A stretch of DNA of 64,000 bases from Leucosporidium creatinivorum. Its lineage: Eukaryota > Basidiomycota > Microbotryomycetes > Leucosporidiales > Leucosporidiaceae. The notes under the pieces are model-generated. The model was not told the DNA's origin, did no database searches, and saw only the letters and a program-made list of their open reading frames with translations. Position numbers and translations under genes: made by a program. The DNA lies in contig BCKL01000028.1 in assembly GCA_001600635.1 (NCBI GenBank), forward strand, positions 190,666 through 254,665, given 5' to 3'. Below, one piece after another: positions 22,462-34,305 of this stretch (positions are counted from its first letter, which is position 1; every line of letters begins with the position of its first letter).

Positions 22462-23734
22462 CTACATCGCCCCACCGACCAACCCTCCCGCCGCAAAAGC
22501 AGCAAAGAAAGGCCCAACGACATTAACCGAGTTGCCCGCGCCGAGGTTGGCGAGCATGGGTCCGGGACAGATGCCGAGGAGGCCTGTTCAACATCAGTTT
22601 AAATCGTCAAAGGAGGGCGTCAGCTATTGTATGCGTCGAGCGTGAGCCGGAGACGGGGAGATGGGACGAGACGAGACGAGACTCACCCCAGCCGACGCCG
22701 AAGAGTGCGCTGCCGAGCACGAGGCGCCAGTCGACGTCCCTCCTGCTCGGCAATTCCCAGCTCTCGCTCCACATCGGCTTTCTCCNCCCCTTGACCNCCC
22801 TCCACGCCACTACATTAGGCAGCAGTCCCCCCACCGCAACCATCACCAACGAGGGGTCCCAGCTCCTCTGTCCCGCTCCAGAGAGAGGGAGGAAAGGTAG
22901 GGGGAGGTAGAAGAATGAAAGCACTTTGGAAGGGGCCGTCATTCCTGCGAGGGCGAGGCCGAGGGTGAAATGAAGGCCTAGGAGGAAGGAGGGGAGGAGC
23001 TCGGTGAAGAAGGAGGAGCCTGAGGGGGAGAGGAGGGGAAGGAGGTGGGAGAGGAGGAGCGGGGTTTGGAGCAGGAGGAGGGTCGATAGTGAGAGTGTGG
23101 GGAGGGTGGTGGGGAGAGGTAAAGGGAGAGAGGCGGGGAAGAATTGAGCGGTGAGGAGAGCGACGGAGAAGAAGGTGAGAGTGGCGATTAAGGAGCGGTA
23201 GGACAGGCGCGAGAGGCCGCAGAGCATGTGGCCGGAGGTACAGCCTGAACCGAGCTGTGTTCATATTTCGAAGCAAAAGCAGAAAGCGGTTAGCGTTTCG
23301 TCCCTCAACTCAGGAGCGAGGGTGAGGGCCTGCGACCGGCAATTGAGCTGAGTCGAGCGCACCTTAGTCCCGAGACCGACGGCCAATCCAGCTAGCAACA
23401 CCCTGCCCATCCCCAGTCCAACAACCGCACCATCGAACACACTCCCCCCAACTAACGCTCCCAACCTCTCCTCCCCCAGCCTGAGCACCACACCCCCGAC
23501 CAACATGCCCGCGAAGGCCGCCTCTTTCCACCTCGAGCTCGAGCTCGGCGCCTTCTTCTTCCGCTCCCCCTCCCCCTCGCCAGCAGGAGGAGCAGCACGA
23601 GCAACCAAGGAGCCAACGACGCTATGGCTGATGCCGCTGATGCCGAGGATGCGGCCTTGGGTTGCGAGGAGCGAGGTGGTCGAGGCGGAGAGCATGAGAC
23701 CGCCGATGAGGGAGGGGAGCGGGGTGAAGGGCAT
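22462..23734 (-). CDS. YeeE/YedE-family membrane protein
   Basis: Three exons: 23734-23363, 23254-22687 and 22583-22462, giving about 353 residues. It is highly hydrophobic with many membrane segments and carries the family's paired signatures: [12 protein letters not shown] in the first half, [20 protein letters not shown] at the middle junction, and [13 protein letters not shown] near the end. Bacterial YeeE/YedE proteins (Sulf_transp) import thiosulfate or other sulfur compounds through conserved cysteines; Cys in GCTSG and in CPGP are present here. Transport of a sulfur compound is therefore inferred. Two ambiguous bases (22786 and 22797) leave two residues unknown. The middle cysteine motif begins exactly at an exon edge. 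Confidence 0.85.
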
Positions 23735-24702
23735 TCTGTATTGGTTGCGTTGCCCTCGCGCTGCGCTTTTGAGGTGAGGAGGAGGGGGTCGGGAGGGGGA
23801 AGAGAGGCGAAAGCGAGCGAGGCGAAAGCAAACGCTTCGAAAGCCCTGCTTCCACGCTCCATCCAGCCAGGAAGGGGACAACAAGATCGTCCCCGCCCGC
23901 CAGGCAATAGAAATGTTGGAGGCCGAGATCTTTGCCGCCCGCCGCTGGTGAGGTCAGGGCTGCGAGTACTGTAGTGTACAAGCGAGTAGCGGAGCGAGGG
24001 TCTAGGGGGTCGAGTTTGCGTTAGTTGAGCGGCAGTAGGGGCGTGAGAGGCGCCGAGGGAACTGACCTTAGCCCGCCGAAACGAGTTCCGAAGGCGAGGG
24101 ATTGTCGGCGCCGAGATGTAGGAGAGCCACTCTGAGCTGGTCGGAGGGCGCGGGAGAGATGATGGATATCATCTAGCATCTTGGCGAGGCTGCTTACTGA
24201 GCAGCAGAGGTCTGCAGGGCGTCAAGAGTTCGGTCAGCGCTTCGCGGCTTCGGCGAGGGGAGCTGGAGCTCCGTACTCATCTTCGAGCGCTCGTTCAAGC
24301 GTCAGGGTGCATGTTGATAGCTTTATCACCATACCCAGCCTCGCACAAGCCCTCAATAGCCTCCCAAGTGCTCCCAGCAGCAGGAGTCCTCTCCGAGGAG
24401 CGAGCGCGCCCAAAGCGACGAGAAAGCGTAGCGGGAACTGTAGGGCGATGGCGAGGTCGCTAGCTGCAATCCTGTATAGCGAGTAGGTGCTCCATTGCGA
24501 GTCGGCGAACGAGTAAGTCGAGGCAGAAAGGCAAAGAGTTGGAGCGTCGCGCGGGTCTCCTTCCGCCTAGATTCTCGTCGTCTCGTCTCTTGGTCACAGA
24601 GCAGCTACAGAGAGCTTCAGTAGCAGCTACTGTCCTACAGGTCAGCCCTGCTCTGCTTCCCAGCTGTCTGTAGCCCAGCTGACACGCCTCTCGCTCGCCA
24701 GT
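23735..24702. other. divergent intergenic region
   Basis: About 970 bases between divergent start codons. A likely 5' UTR intron of the Eaf7 gene ends just before its ATG (donor near 24641, acceptor ending 24701, GCTGAC branch site at 24679). Otherwise no gene seen. Confidence 0.45.
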
Positions 24703-26090
24703 ATGCCGCCCTCAGCCCCCTCGTTCGCTCCTCCTCTCTCTCTCCCCTCCACCCGTCCTCGCTCTCCTTCTCCCTCCCCTTCAGCCTCAGCCACCCGCTA
24801 CCTCTCCACCCCCGCCGGCGAACTCGCTTTCTTCCGCGCCCTAATCCAACACCGTCCCGTCGGCTTGGACAAGCATTGGGAAATGTTAAGGGTCGCTTTG
24901 CATTTGAGGGATCATCTTGCCGTGGAGGATCATAGTAGGATTGGAATGGGCGAGCTCTGGGACAAGTATAGGGAGTTGTTTGATGAGGAGACGTTGAGGA
25001 CCACTTGGGAGGGGGAGGTGAGTGGGATGGGATTACGGACTTGGAGCTCTCTAGCTTCGTACAGCGTAGCGTAGCGGAGCATCAGCTGACTCTTTACTAC
25101 TGTTACAACCCTACAGCAAATCGACGCGCTGGAAGACGGCGACGAGCAAGGCGACTCAACCGCCGCCCCCGCCCCCGCCGCCTCACCCCAAGAGGACGAC
25201 TGGATCAATGTTCGCTTCCCTCGCAAAGACTTTACGCTCCTCGTGCCTCCATCCCAGTTCACTCCCACTATCGACGAATCCCTCTTTGCTAGTCTCGCCG
25301 ATCGCATCTCGCAACGCGCCGAGAGGGAGGAGGGCGCGCCGCCGAGCCCGCTGGGTGGGGAGGTCAGGGAATTTTCATTGGAGTTGCCCGAGGAGGAGGA
25401 GGACGAGGAAGATGAGAAGCAGGAGCAGGAGCCAAGAGGAAGGGAGACGAGGGGCAAGTCGAGGAAGGCGACCGAGAGCGAGTCGCCGAGGAAGAAGAAG
25501 GTCAAGGTCTCGGCGCCCAAGGTGGAGGCGGAGGAGGGGGGGATGGAAATGAGTGGGAGTGATTTGTCCGAGTTGGAGGATGAGGAGGAGGAGGAGGAAG
25601 AGGAGGGGGATGAGGATATGGATGGGGAGGAGGGGACCGAGGCTTCCCGAGCGAGCGACGCCGAGGAGTATGAGGATAAGGGTGCGTTTTGCTTTCCTTG
25701 CGCCTCTCCTCTCCTCTTCTCTCCTCTCGTAACACTCACTTCCATCTCCTCTCTCGCAGCATCCTCCCTCGCCCGCGTCCCCTCCTCGACAAAGCGCAAG
25801 CGAGCCACTCGCTCCGCCTCGGCACCCACCTCCGACGCAGCTTCCACCACTCTGATGACTCCCGCTGAACTCAAGAAGGAGAAGTCCAAGCTTGCTATGC
25901 GGGCCAAGCGGGCAAAGGTCAAGGCAGAGAAGGAGGCGGCTGCTGCTGCTGCTGCTGCTTCTGGTGGTGGGGGAGAGGCTAAGCCGAGGGAGAAGGGGAG
26001 GAAGAAGGTGCGTTGCGTTTTGAACAGGGTGATGAAGAGACGAAGCGAAGCTGACGATTCTTGTGCTACTCAACTACACAGCGCGGCTGA
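24703..26090 (+). CDS. EAF7: Eaf7/MRGBP, NuA4 complex subunit
   Basis: Four exons: 24703-25017, 25117-25681, 25760-26007 and 26082-26090, giving about 378 residues. The N-terminal CT20/Eaf7 domain is clear: ELAFFRALIQHRPVGLDKHW, then HLRDHLAVEDHSRIG, WDKYRELFDEE and a later DFTLLVPP. In yeast and animals this subunit pairs with Eaf3/MRG15 inside the NuA4 histone acetyltransferase complex. The C-terminal half is low complexity: acidic Glu/Asp runs, a polyalanine run and basic KKEKSK and KRAKVK patches. The final exon encodes only Arg-Gly-stop. The gene converges with the GT90 gene, with 143 bases between stops. Confidence 0.88.
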
Positions 26091-26233
26091 TAGCACCTGC
26101 AACACGACGTCTTCGCCGCTGTCACTCGTCGCGATTGTCTCGCCTCTCTCGGCGAAGCGTGTCTCGTTCTGCCTCCACTCGACCACTTGTCTACGACTCG
26201 TGTATTGTCGGCAACAGTCTGAGTATCTCTACA

Positions 26234-28413
26234 TCACAGCACAAAATCCATCTTCCCACTCCCCCTCTCCTCGCTCGTCAACCTCGCCCACTCCAACACC
26301 AACAACCACGCATAACTCTGCATATCCTCCCTCCGTCCACACGCTCTGGCCCACTCGCTCCCCCTCTCAGCAATCATCCTCAGTTGCTCCTCATGCCCCC
26401 TCACCGCCTTCTCGGCTACTTGCATCTCCCGCCACCCCAACCCCTCCCCCATCGCAGCGAGGCGGTCCAACACTCGTCGCAGGCCGAAGAAATAGCTCAA
26501 GAGGGAGGGCAGCTCGATGTAGCGCACCGAGAGGGGCACATAATGGAACCACGGCACCAACGTCTCCTCCGTCATCGCCTCGATATACATCCTGCTCTTG
26601 AAAACGGCGCTCTTGGACCGCATGAGCGTGAGGAACCGACCCGAGAAGGCTGTACCATCGAGATCGAGGATGGCTTTGGAGCCGTAGTTGTGAGCGAAGG
26701 GTTCTCGGCCGGTGAATCGGAAGGAAGGGTGCGCGAGTTGGGCGGCGAGGGAGGAGGGATCGCCGAATTGGTCCGAGGAGGAGAAGGCGACGTTGGTGAG
26801 GGTTTGGGCGAGGGCGCTGAGGGGGAGGGTGGTGGTGGACGAGGAGGAGGAGGAGGAGGAGGAGGAGGAGGGAGAGGCAGTGGAGAGGAGCAGGGTGGTG
26901 AGGTTGTGCCAGTGAGAGGGAGCGTTGACGAGTGAGACGAGCCGAGAACGCTGCCAGCCGAGCCAATTGTTGTCCGACTTGGAGACGCCGCCCGTGTTGG
27001 AGCCGCGCCAGAAGAGCTGGAGCATCACGAAAAGACGAAAAGTCAGCAAGACCCGAGCAACAAGGAGAGGCAGAGGCAGAGTAGCGAGCCGGGTCGCTGT
27101 GCTTGCTCGACTTCGCGCGCCGAGGAAGCTCACAAACTCACCTTATCATCCTTCTCCTCCCAGTTTGGGTCCTCCTCTGGCTTGTAGGGCACTGTGTTCT
27201 CGTTGTAGTAGAACCACGCCGGGATGAGAATGTCGCTGTAGCCGGGCAGCTTCGAGTTGGAGAAGATGGGCCAAGGGCCGTGGCCGTTCGAGGTGTGCAT
27301 GTTGATGGGGTGGATGTAGGACGCGTGCAGTTGCATGCTGTTTATTGGATGTGTTAGCTTGATTGCGTAGGCGAAGGGAGGAAGAGCGAGAGAGCATGCA
27401 GATCAGGCTGCGAACAAAAGCTCGTGCGCTCGGCGCTGTGGTCGAAGATGAAGCCGTCGGGGGTCGTGAAAGAAGCGGTGTGCTCCAGAGAGATGACGGG
27501 ATTGGATCCGAGGTGCTTTGGTACGTCGGCGAGTCGAGCGAGCGAGTCGGGAGGGCAGGTTCGGCGGATGGTTTCGTAAGGCGTGGGGCCGTTTGAGCGG
27601 TAGGCTTGGAAGGAGGGGGTTTCGTTCTTCATCGCTCTCACTGGAGGATGTACTAGAAGCTTTAGCAAGGGTGCCGAGCACGAAAAATAGGAAAGCTTTG
27701 AGCTCACCTTCGCCGATACCTGCTAATCGTTCGAGCTCCTCCCGCAGAGCCCAATCCAACAACACCCGGGGCTCGTCCAATCCGTTGACAATGAAGTCGA
27801 CATCCGGTAGCGTCTCCCTCCAGTCTTCCTCGACGGCACGAAGGATCTCGGCCCACCCCAGCCTAAAAGGGTTCATCGCCTGCGCTCCATCCTTCCCCGA
27901 GCTCACTCCCAAGCTGACCATATCCTTCCACTCGAGCACTTTCCCGCTCCGTACCGCGACCTTCCCACCCACGCCCCACCGGTCGAGCATGTCGATCCGC
28001 TGCCTCGTCTCGGCGGGAGAGACGGCCCACCACATCTTGAGGCTCTGCTGCATCTCTTCGAACCGGTCCAGGTTGCAGACTCCTCGTGCCCGAGATGCAT
28101 GGTACCATTTGTCCCAGCCGAGAGGCGGAGGACGACCGTTGGCGGCGAGGTACTTTTCGTAGGCTTCGGGAAGAGAGGTCGACTTGTCGGCGACTCGTTG
28201 GCGGTGTGTTTCTTCTGCTGCTGAGAGGAGGGAGGCGATGGGGTGTGGTGGAGCGGGCGAAGAGAGAGCGAAAGAGCGAGGCGAGATGGGATGTTCCCGT
28301 AGAGCGAGCACGAAGAGTCCGAGCGCCGCGAAGGGAAGGAAGATGAGGAAGCGTCGGCGAGAGGGCCGTGCGTCGGTCGAGCCCTGCTGCTCCGAGTCGA
28401 GGTGGAAGCCCAT
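26234..28413 (-). CDS. GT90 (CAP10-type) glycosyltransferase
   Basis: Four exons: 28413-27708, 27640-27400, 27337-27142 and 27016-26234, giving about 641 residues. An N-terminal signal-anchor (FLIFLPFAALGLFVLAL near residue 22) makes it a type II Golgi protein. The C-terminal half is a CAP10 domain: LFWRGSNTGG, then AILDLDGTAFSGRFLTLMRS, then VPWFHYVPLSVRY. Family members transfer xylose or other sugars to glycans, as in cryptococcal capsule and wall synthesis; the substrate here is unknown. Intron 2 must use a GC donor (27399-27398) to keep the frame and give FCSQPDLMQLHASYIHP, which matches the family. A polyserine run encoded by a GGA repeat lies near 26840-26870. Confidence 0.88.
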
Positions 28414-28754
28414 CCTGACTGTTGGGAAGGAGGAAGAGAAGGCGAGAAAGGCGTCAACGAAAGCATCTTCTCTTTCAACACTGAGACTGACGTCCTCAGG
28501 CTTACCCCGGACTTGCAAGTTGGAATTGCAGGCGCCTCTCAGACATGTGCTCGATGCTGCTTTCCGAGAATAGGCTTTCTGTATGCGATCAGACAGAATT
28601 GGAAGCGGCGTACAGTTTGTGACGTCTCCTGGGTGCACCGATAAAGCAGAGCGATGGGAGGCGAGGAAGGAGAAGCTGGAGGACGAGAGCTCGGTCTTCT
28701 CGAGGCGCGAGGCGAAGATGCTGCTGATGGACCGTGGCGCCCGTTACAGCGCAT
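28414..28754. other. intergenic region
   Basis: Spacer of 341 bases between two minus-strand genes; promoter of the GT90 gene. Nothing else seen. Confidence 0.45.
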
Positions 28755-30400
28755 CTATAACTTCCCTCCCTCCTCTTCTCCCTTTGCGAGCGATCCTCCG
28801 CCCGCGAAGAACTCCTTCAAGCCTCGCTGCTTGTCGTCCCATCCCGAGCTGCCGACTCCTCCCTTCGTGCGCACTAGGCCTTCCAAGTGCTCGGCCTGGT
28901 TCGTAGCGAGCACCTTGAGCTTTAGCCGAGGGATGGGAAAGGTGGGCTCGACCGCGGCATCGTTGGCTGAAGCGGAGTGAGGGTGAGGTGGAGGGAGGGT
29001 GGGATCGCGAGGAGGGACGTTGGGGAGAGTTGAGCGGAGGGCGGCAATGTCGGAAGGAAGGGGAACAGTCTCTTCGTTGGGGGTGAAGGTCGTTGGGTGG
29101 TCCACGGGAGCATCGGCGGTCGGCGCTGCTTCACTCGGCGCAGGAGGCGTGACGAGCTCCTCCCCAGCCGGGACCTTCTTCAACCCTCCCGCTTCTTCTG
29201 CAGAAGTCGGCTCCTCCTCCTTCGGTACCAGCTCGACTTCAAGCCTCGACCAGGCCGTGTTTTGGTAGGCGGACGTCTTGACGAACCTCACTCCAGGCTG
29301 TTCGGCCCTCTTGAAGGCGAACATCATCTCCGAGAGCCAAATGCCATGCGCGACGAGGACGACGTGCTGATCCTCGGTTCCTTCCTTCTCCGCCTGCAGC
29401 AGATGAGGGAGCACGAACTCTCGCAGCACCCAGTCTGCTCGGCGGCCGACGTCGTTGAGCGATTCGGCGTGAGGGGCGAGCTTGAACTTGCGGTGGTCCT
29501 CCCATGGCAGGTGGGTGGAGGAAAAGCGTCCTGCGTCCCATGGCTCTCCTGTAGCGTGCGAGAAGGGTCAGCTCGACCGGTGGATCGGAACGGCGAGGAC
29601 GGCCGACCTTCGGCGAGACCGAAGAACTGCTCCCTAAGAAGCGGCGAGATGGTGAGAGGAGGAGGGGGAGTCGTCTTGTTCTGCTTGTGAACGTTCTTGG
29701 CGGTGGTGTGGGCGCGAGAGAGGTCCGAAGCGTAGATGGCTGTTCGAGTTCGGCAGAAGACGGTGTCAGCTTTGTGGTCCTCAGCGCCAGGGAAAGCTCG
29801 TGCAGTCGCGCAGGAATTTGTAGAAACATAGAGCCACACCCAACGGCGCGAGAAATGCACCCCTCCCTCTGCGACTCGGCCGCTCGGAGCAATGCTCCGG
29901 TCTCATGACGCTTTAGCCACTAGTGCTAGAGGTCACCGGCCTGCGCGCGTACAGCAGTACAGCATGTGAGCCGAGCTGTACTTGGCTACAGCTGTGCAAA
30001 AGCGGGTTTTGCACCTCCTCATGAAGCGCGAGACCGGCCTCCGAGTCGCACCTTCCGCTGGGCACGCTGCCTCTCCTGCATCACGACCTGCACTCCGATG
30101 CGCACTGGAGCTGCACGCGCTTCTTCTCCTCGGTCTCCAGCACACCCCGCAACCAATCCGTCGGCTCACCAGTGATGGGCACGTCCTCAAAGTGCTTCCC
30201 CAAGCGCATCGACTGATTGTAGCCGTGGTTGCTCAGCGAGGCGTCCCGTTGGCCAGCCCAGACAGATCTGCACGATACCGCGACGTTAGCTGCCCGGTTG
30301 GCGAGAGGAGGAGAGGTCAGGTGCGAGGATCGAAGGGCACTCACGTCAGGTTGTCTGTCGACTCGCCGTGGCGGATCATGGTGACATATACGCGAGGCAT
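28755..30400 (-). CDS. histidine phosphatase superfamily protein
   Basis: Four exons: 30400-30345, 30267-30170, 29739-29608 and 29548-28755, giving about 359 residues. The N-terminus has the catalytic RHG motif (VTMIRHGESTDNL) and the phosphoglycerate-mutase-like continuation SVWAGQRDASLSNHGYNQ, then AIYASDLSRAHTTA, and the second histidine in LVAHGIWLSEM. These fit a phosphoglycerate-mutase-type phosphatase, perhaps of the TIGAR or fructose-2,6-bisphosphatase group, although the substrate cannot be read from sequence. The tail from about residue 230 is proline-rich and unmatched. Intron 2 is 430 bases, much longer than its neighbours, and contains a perfect hairpin. Confidence 0.85.
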
Positions 30401-30742
30401 AATGTTGGTGCAGAGACGATGCGATGCACTAGCGAGCGAAATGGTGCAGAATCGACGAAACGAAGCACAGACGAGGCGAAGGCAAGAGGTGACAGCGCCA
30501 AGGATCGAGCTCTAAGGCGGATGGCAAGTTGCAGCAAGTGACTCGCTTTTGGTGGAAGAAGGAGAGGGGCACATAGGCCTTAGTCGAGCTCTCGGACCGA
30601 GCTTGTATCCCATGATCTCGAGTGGCTGGCTGCTTCTCCGAAGGGTCACCGAGCTTTCGACCTGACACTCTTACAGCGGTTTCGGTTCGATATGCACAGA
30701 TTAGCACTTCTATGTTTCATGTCGAGCTCTCTATACGTCTTG
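30401..30742. other. intergenic region
   Basis: Spacer of 342 bases between the histidine phosphatase start and the transporter stop; both genes are on the minus strand. Promoter region, nothing else seen. Confidence 0.45.
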
Positions 30743-33126
30743 CTAGACTGCAGAGGAACAGGGCGGTCAGCTCTCAAGCTCGGCGATGGCTTCGAGACTC
30801 GACTCACCCGAGTTCGAGTTGTCGGCACAGCCAAACGACTTGGTCTCGCCGTTAGCGAGCGCGTCAATAATAGACTCGATTGCGCCGTAAGAGCCGGCAA
30901 CCTGGAGGCAGCGAGGTCAGCTCAGCCGACGCAGCGAAGTGAGAGGACGAACCGTGATGAACGAGCCTGCGAGGATGATGAAGACGTTCCAGAGTACCAG
31001 AGCGCGGTAGAGAAGTGTCTTGTTGGTGTCTGCGGCGATATCAAGGTCAGACATGAAGCAAAAGAAGGTGAAGAGCGCTTCGGCGCCGAGAAAAGAGCCT
31101 TACGGCGGCGATCCCAATTGTCATAGAACCCTGAGAGGAAGGTGCAAGATCAGCGAGCACTCTTCTAGAGAAGCACAACATAGTTAAGAACCATACACAT
31201 GCAGCCTGCGAAGCGTAGAGGGGAGGGGAATCAGCTCGACGTTCGGCGCTCGCTTAGAGGAGCTCAAGTCGACTCACCCATGAACTGGAGACACATGACG
31301 GTAGCGAACTGTTGTACGAACCGTTGTAAAAGATGTTCAACGTGGAGAAGAGCGGAGGAAAAGTGCAAGTGAGCGAGGGAGAGTAGCGCCGAGGTCAGCG
31401 ACAGTTCGGCGACGGCTTCGAGCGTGAGAAGGACTTGCGAGACTGCCCACGAGACTGATCAGGGAGTTGAAGAAAGGGACACCCTCTGCAATGAGGAAGG
31501 CGACCACCACACTAGCTCCGACGCTGCCCATCCAAGCCAGCCAATGAGTCGCCGAGTTGGCCGTAAGGTGGCGAGAACCGCGCAGGATGCGGAGGAAGAG
31601 GTACTTGGCGGAGAAGTGGGAGAACAGCGTCGCGCTGACGAGAAGGGCGAGAAGGCCGATGCCGTAGCAGATCTGGAGAATTCGGCTGTTAGCGACGGTC
31701 CTCCTCTCGAACTACATCCTCGCTCACCCTCTTCATCAAAGGACCCGCCGTTCCAAGCGCAGGAGAGGCAATGTGGTCTCCAGCGTACACGTAAAGTACA
31801 ACTCCGATAGTCAGGTAGAGGCTGAAGCGAAGGTCAGCTCGGCGCTCGTCTATGGCGTTCAAGAGGTTATAACGCACGAGGTGATGACGGACTGAGAAAC
31901 AGCAGCGGTCTTGATAAAATCCTGGGGGCGCCTCATCTCTGCGCAGAGCTGGAACGAGGCAGGAACGGCTCCGTAGGCGACTGCAGATCATCGCCGAGGT
32001 CAGCCTACGAACCGTATCGAGCATAGTAGAGCTAGGTAGCTGCGGACGAGGGAGACACGACCGCAACTCACAGACTAATGTGCCCAAGCAATTGGCTGCC
32101 TCGGCGAAGGAGGGGCTGCCGAAAGCCTTCACCTCGGGCGCCCAAGGGATGGAGGATGGAGGCGCTCCGGCAGGACGGCCCTGCACCGCGACGGCGATAG
32201 TGACGGTAAAGATGGAGCCGAGAATGGAGACTAGTCCGATGTAGCCGAGAATGGATACGCGGGAGAGGGTTTGGATCGAGGCGAGGATGCCGGCGATGAT
32301 CATGCTGACGACGACGAAGACGGCGGTGCAAGCTCCATGCAGGGTGATGGCGTTGAATGCGATGGCAGCAGAGAGCATTCCCGAGCCGGCGGAGCAGACC
32401 ATGTCTGTTGGAGGAGCGAAGTCAGTGTTCGGCGCTCGGCGCCCTTCGACCATCAGTGCTCGACCACTTACAGAGCCAGTAGATCCCACCAAGCACCTCT
32501 CGTCCGATTGGACCCCATAGAATGAAAGCAGCGTCTCCAATTGAGCCGACCTGGTGCAGACTTTAGCGACCGAGAGCCGAGCTCGACGGCACAAGAGACG
32601 GAGCTCACCTCGGGATGCCTGATCTTGAACTTCCCAATGACATACGAGCTCCATGACGTCGCGAGGGCAATCACCAACAACATGATGATACCGGGCACCA
32701 TGCCTACGGTCGAGAACACTTGCGGGATACCTGCGAAAGCGAAGAAAGCCAAGGGTTAGTAACGCCGAGCCGACGTTGCAGGCCTTCAACAAGCTCTTCA
32801 GAACGCTCACCGAGTACTCCCATGCCCAACTGAATTTTGGTAAGCACGGCCGCCCCTCGCCACCAGGTCAAGGTTGTGTAGCTGCGAGACGAGAGAGGAG
32901 GTTAGCGAACGCCGAGCAGCGACTGGTCGACTCTCTCAAAGCCAACTCGAGCTTGATTGCCGCAAAGCAACAGCATCAACACTCACTCTTGACCCCCCTC
33001 TTCGACCTCTCCAAACACGGCGTCACCTCGAGCCTCCCTCTCATCCTGCTCGCGAGCATAAGCCGCCTCAACTTCAAACTCGACTCCATCCTTTTCTTGC
33101 TGCTTGCTGCTGTTCAACAGGACCAT
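30743..33126 (-). CDS. AAAP amino-acid transporter K
   Basis: Fourteen exons: 33126-32987, 32881-32811, 32730-32609, 32550-32472, 32404-32072, 31980-31878, 31821-31728, 31672-31439, 31308-31278, 31205-31197, 31130-31104, 31029-30953, 30901-30808 and 30747-30743, giving about 472 residues. It is a polytopic membrane protein of the amino acid/auxin permease family: KIQLGMGVLGIPQVFSTVGM, then ILWGPIGREVLGG, FAYGAVPASFQLCAEMRRP and YAGDHIASPALGTAGPL. Related fungal proteins move neutral amino acids at the plasma membrane or vacuole by proton coupling; the substrate is unknown. Exon 10 is 9 bases, and exon 14 is 5 bases holding just the stop and two bases. Intron 8 appears to use a GCAAGT donor. 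It is a paralogue of the gene at 56585-59124. Confidence 0.88.
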
Positions 33127-34305
33127 GGCGGCTTCTCGGGACGAAAGAGATGAAACGCGAAGCTGTTGTTTGGACGAAAAAGAGAGTCAATCCGATCCGA
33201 AGGGCCGCTCGGAGGCGAAGAAGAGATGAAGAAGGGCAAGTCGAAGGAGAGAGCTGGGGCGCCGAGGCGGGGTGAGGAGGAGAAGGGAGAAGTTGGCTAC
33301 AGATTCGACGAGAGGAAGAGTGGGAGGGAAGGAGAAAGCATCAGTAGTGTTGAACCTTCCGAAATGACCTCGACAGACCCTAGCGCGCCGCCGACCCGTG
33401 ATCCTTGCTCGGCGCTGGCGGCTCCCCCTCCCCTTCCCCCGCTCGGTCAAAATCGTCCCCGAAGTGCATCACAGGAACATTCCGGCAGACCGTTAGATAG
33501 TTCTGTACCATTTCGTCTCCCTGCCGTGTTTGGCGAGTCCGATGTAGCTGCCCAAAGACGAGCGCAGGGCAGAGTTTTCGGCGACGGCTGGCTTAAGCGT
33601 GCTCTCTCTTTGCTGATAGGAAAGCCGAGGTTCAGGCTAGTCGATAGATCAGACGTCAGACAGAGTCGTGATCCGACCCAGAGGCGGGAGGAGTTCAAAG
33701 CAATGAAAGCAGAACGATTAAAGAGAGGAAGCGAGCGCCGAGCTGATGAAAATCCTCGCTCGGCGGGAGGGGAAGTATATCCCGCTTCGACGGCTGATAA
33801 ACGCCAGGCAGAGAGTTGGTTGCTTGAGGACACGGCAAGCTCTAAAGACGTGGCCCAGCTCTGCAGCTGCTCCCCCTCTCTGGTCCGAATCGTCCGGCAT
33901 AAGCCAGGAAGTCGGCTGGCTTCGTTCGGGGCCACTTCTGGGGCACAGCAGGCATCACAGCTACTCACCTGATACTTAAAAAATCTGCTAGGGAGCCCCT
34001 TGTAACGAAGATCATGACGTTCGGCTCTGCTCTCGTGAGCGGCAAGTCGGCGACAGCTAACTCGTGACCTCGAGCTTGCCCACGAAGGTTGACGAATCGA
34101 GCTTGCGGGCGGGCTGAGTTCTTTCAGACGAAGGATGAACGCTTGCGGATGGGCCGACATGAGCGGAGCAGGCGAGAGAGGCCACCAATACCATCGCCGA
34201 ACGGCGCCGCCGCCGCCTTTTAAGCGGTCCCATCTCTTCATTCGAGTCGTAAAGCACTGATGTATATCATCTCATCTCGTCTCATCTCGTAAGCGGCTCC
34301 TACGC
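33127..34305. other. intergenic region
   Basis: About 1.2 kb between co-oriented minus-strand genes. It holds open frames of 268 codons (+) and 264 codons (-), which overlap antisense and show no domain or coding-like composition, so I do not call them. Probably the promoter of transporter K and the p47 3' region. Confidence 0.5.

Noticed and set aside
26831-26872. GGA-rich microsatellite
   Set aside because: It encodes the polyserine run of the GT90 protein on the minus strand; ordinary low complexity.
33166-33972. 268-codon ORF between transporter K and p47
   Set aside because: Overlaps an equally long antisense ORF, has no domain, low-complexity Arg/Ser composition and no splice context. 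In GC-rich DNA long chance ORFs are common.
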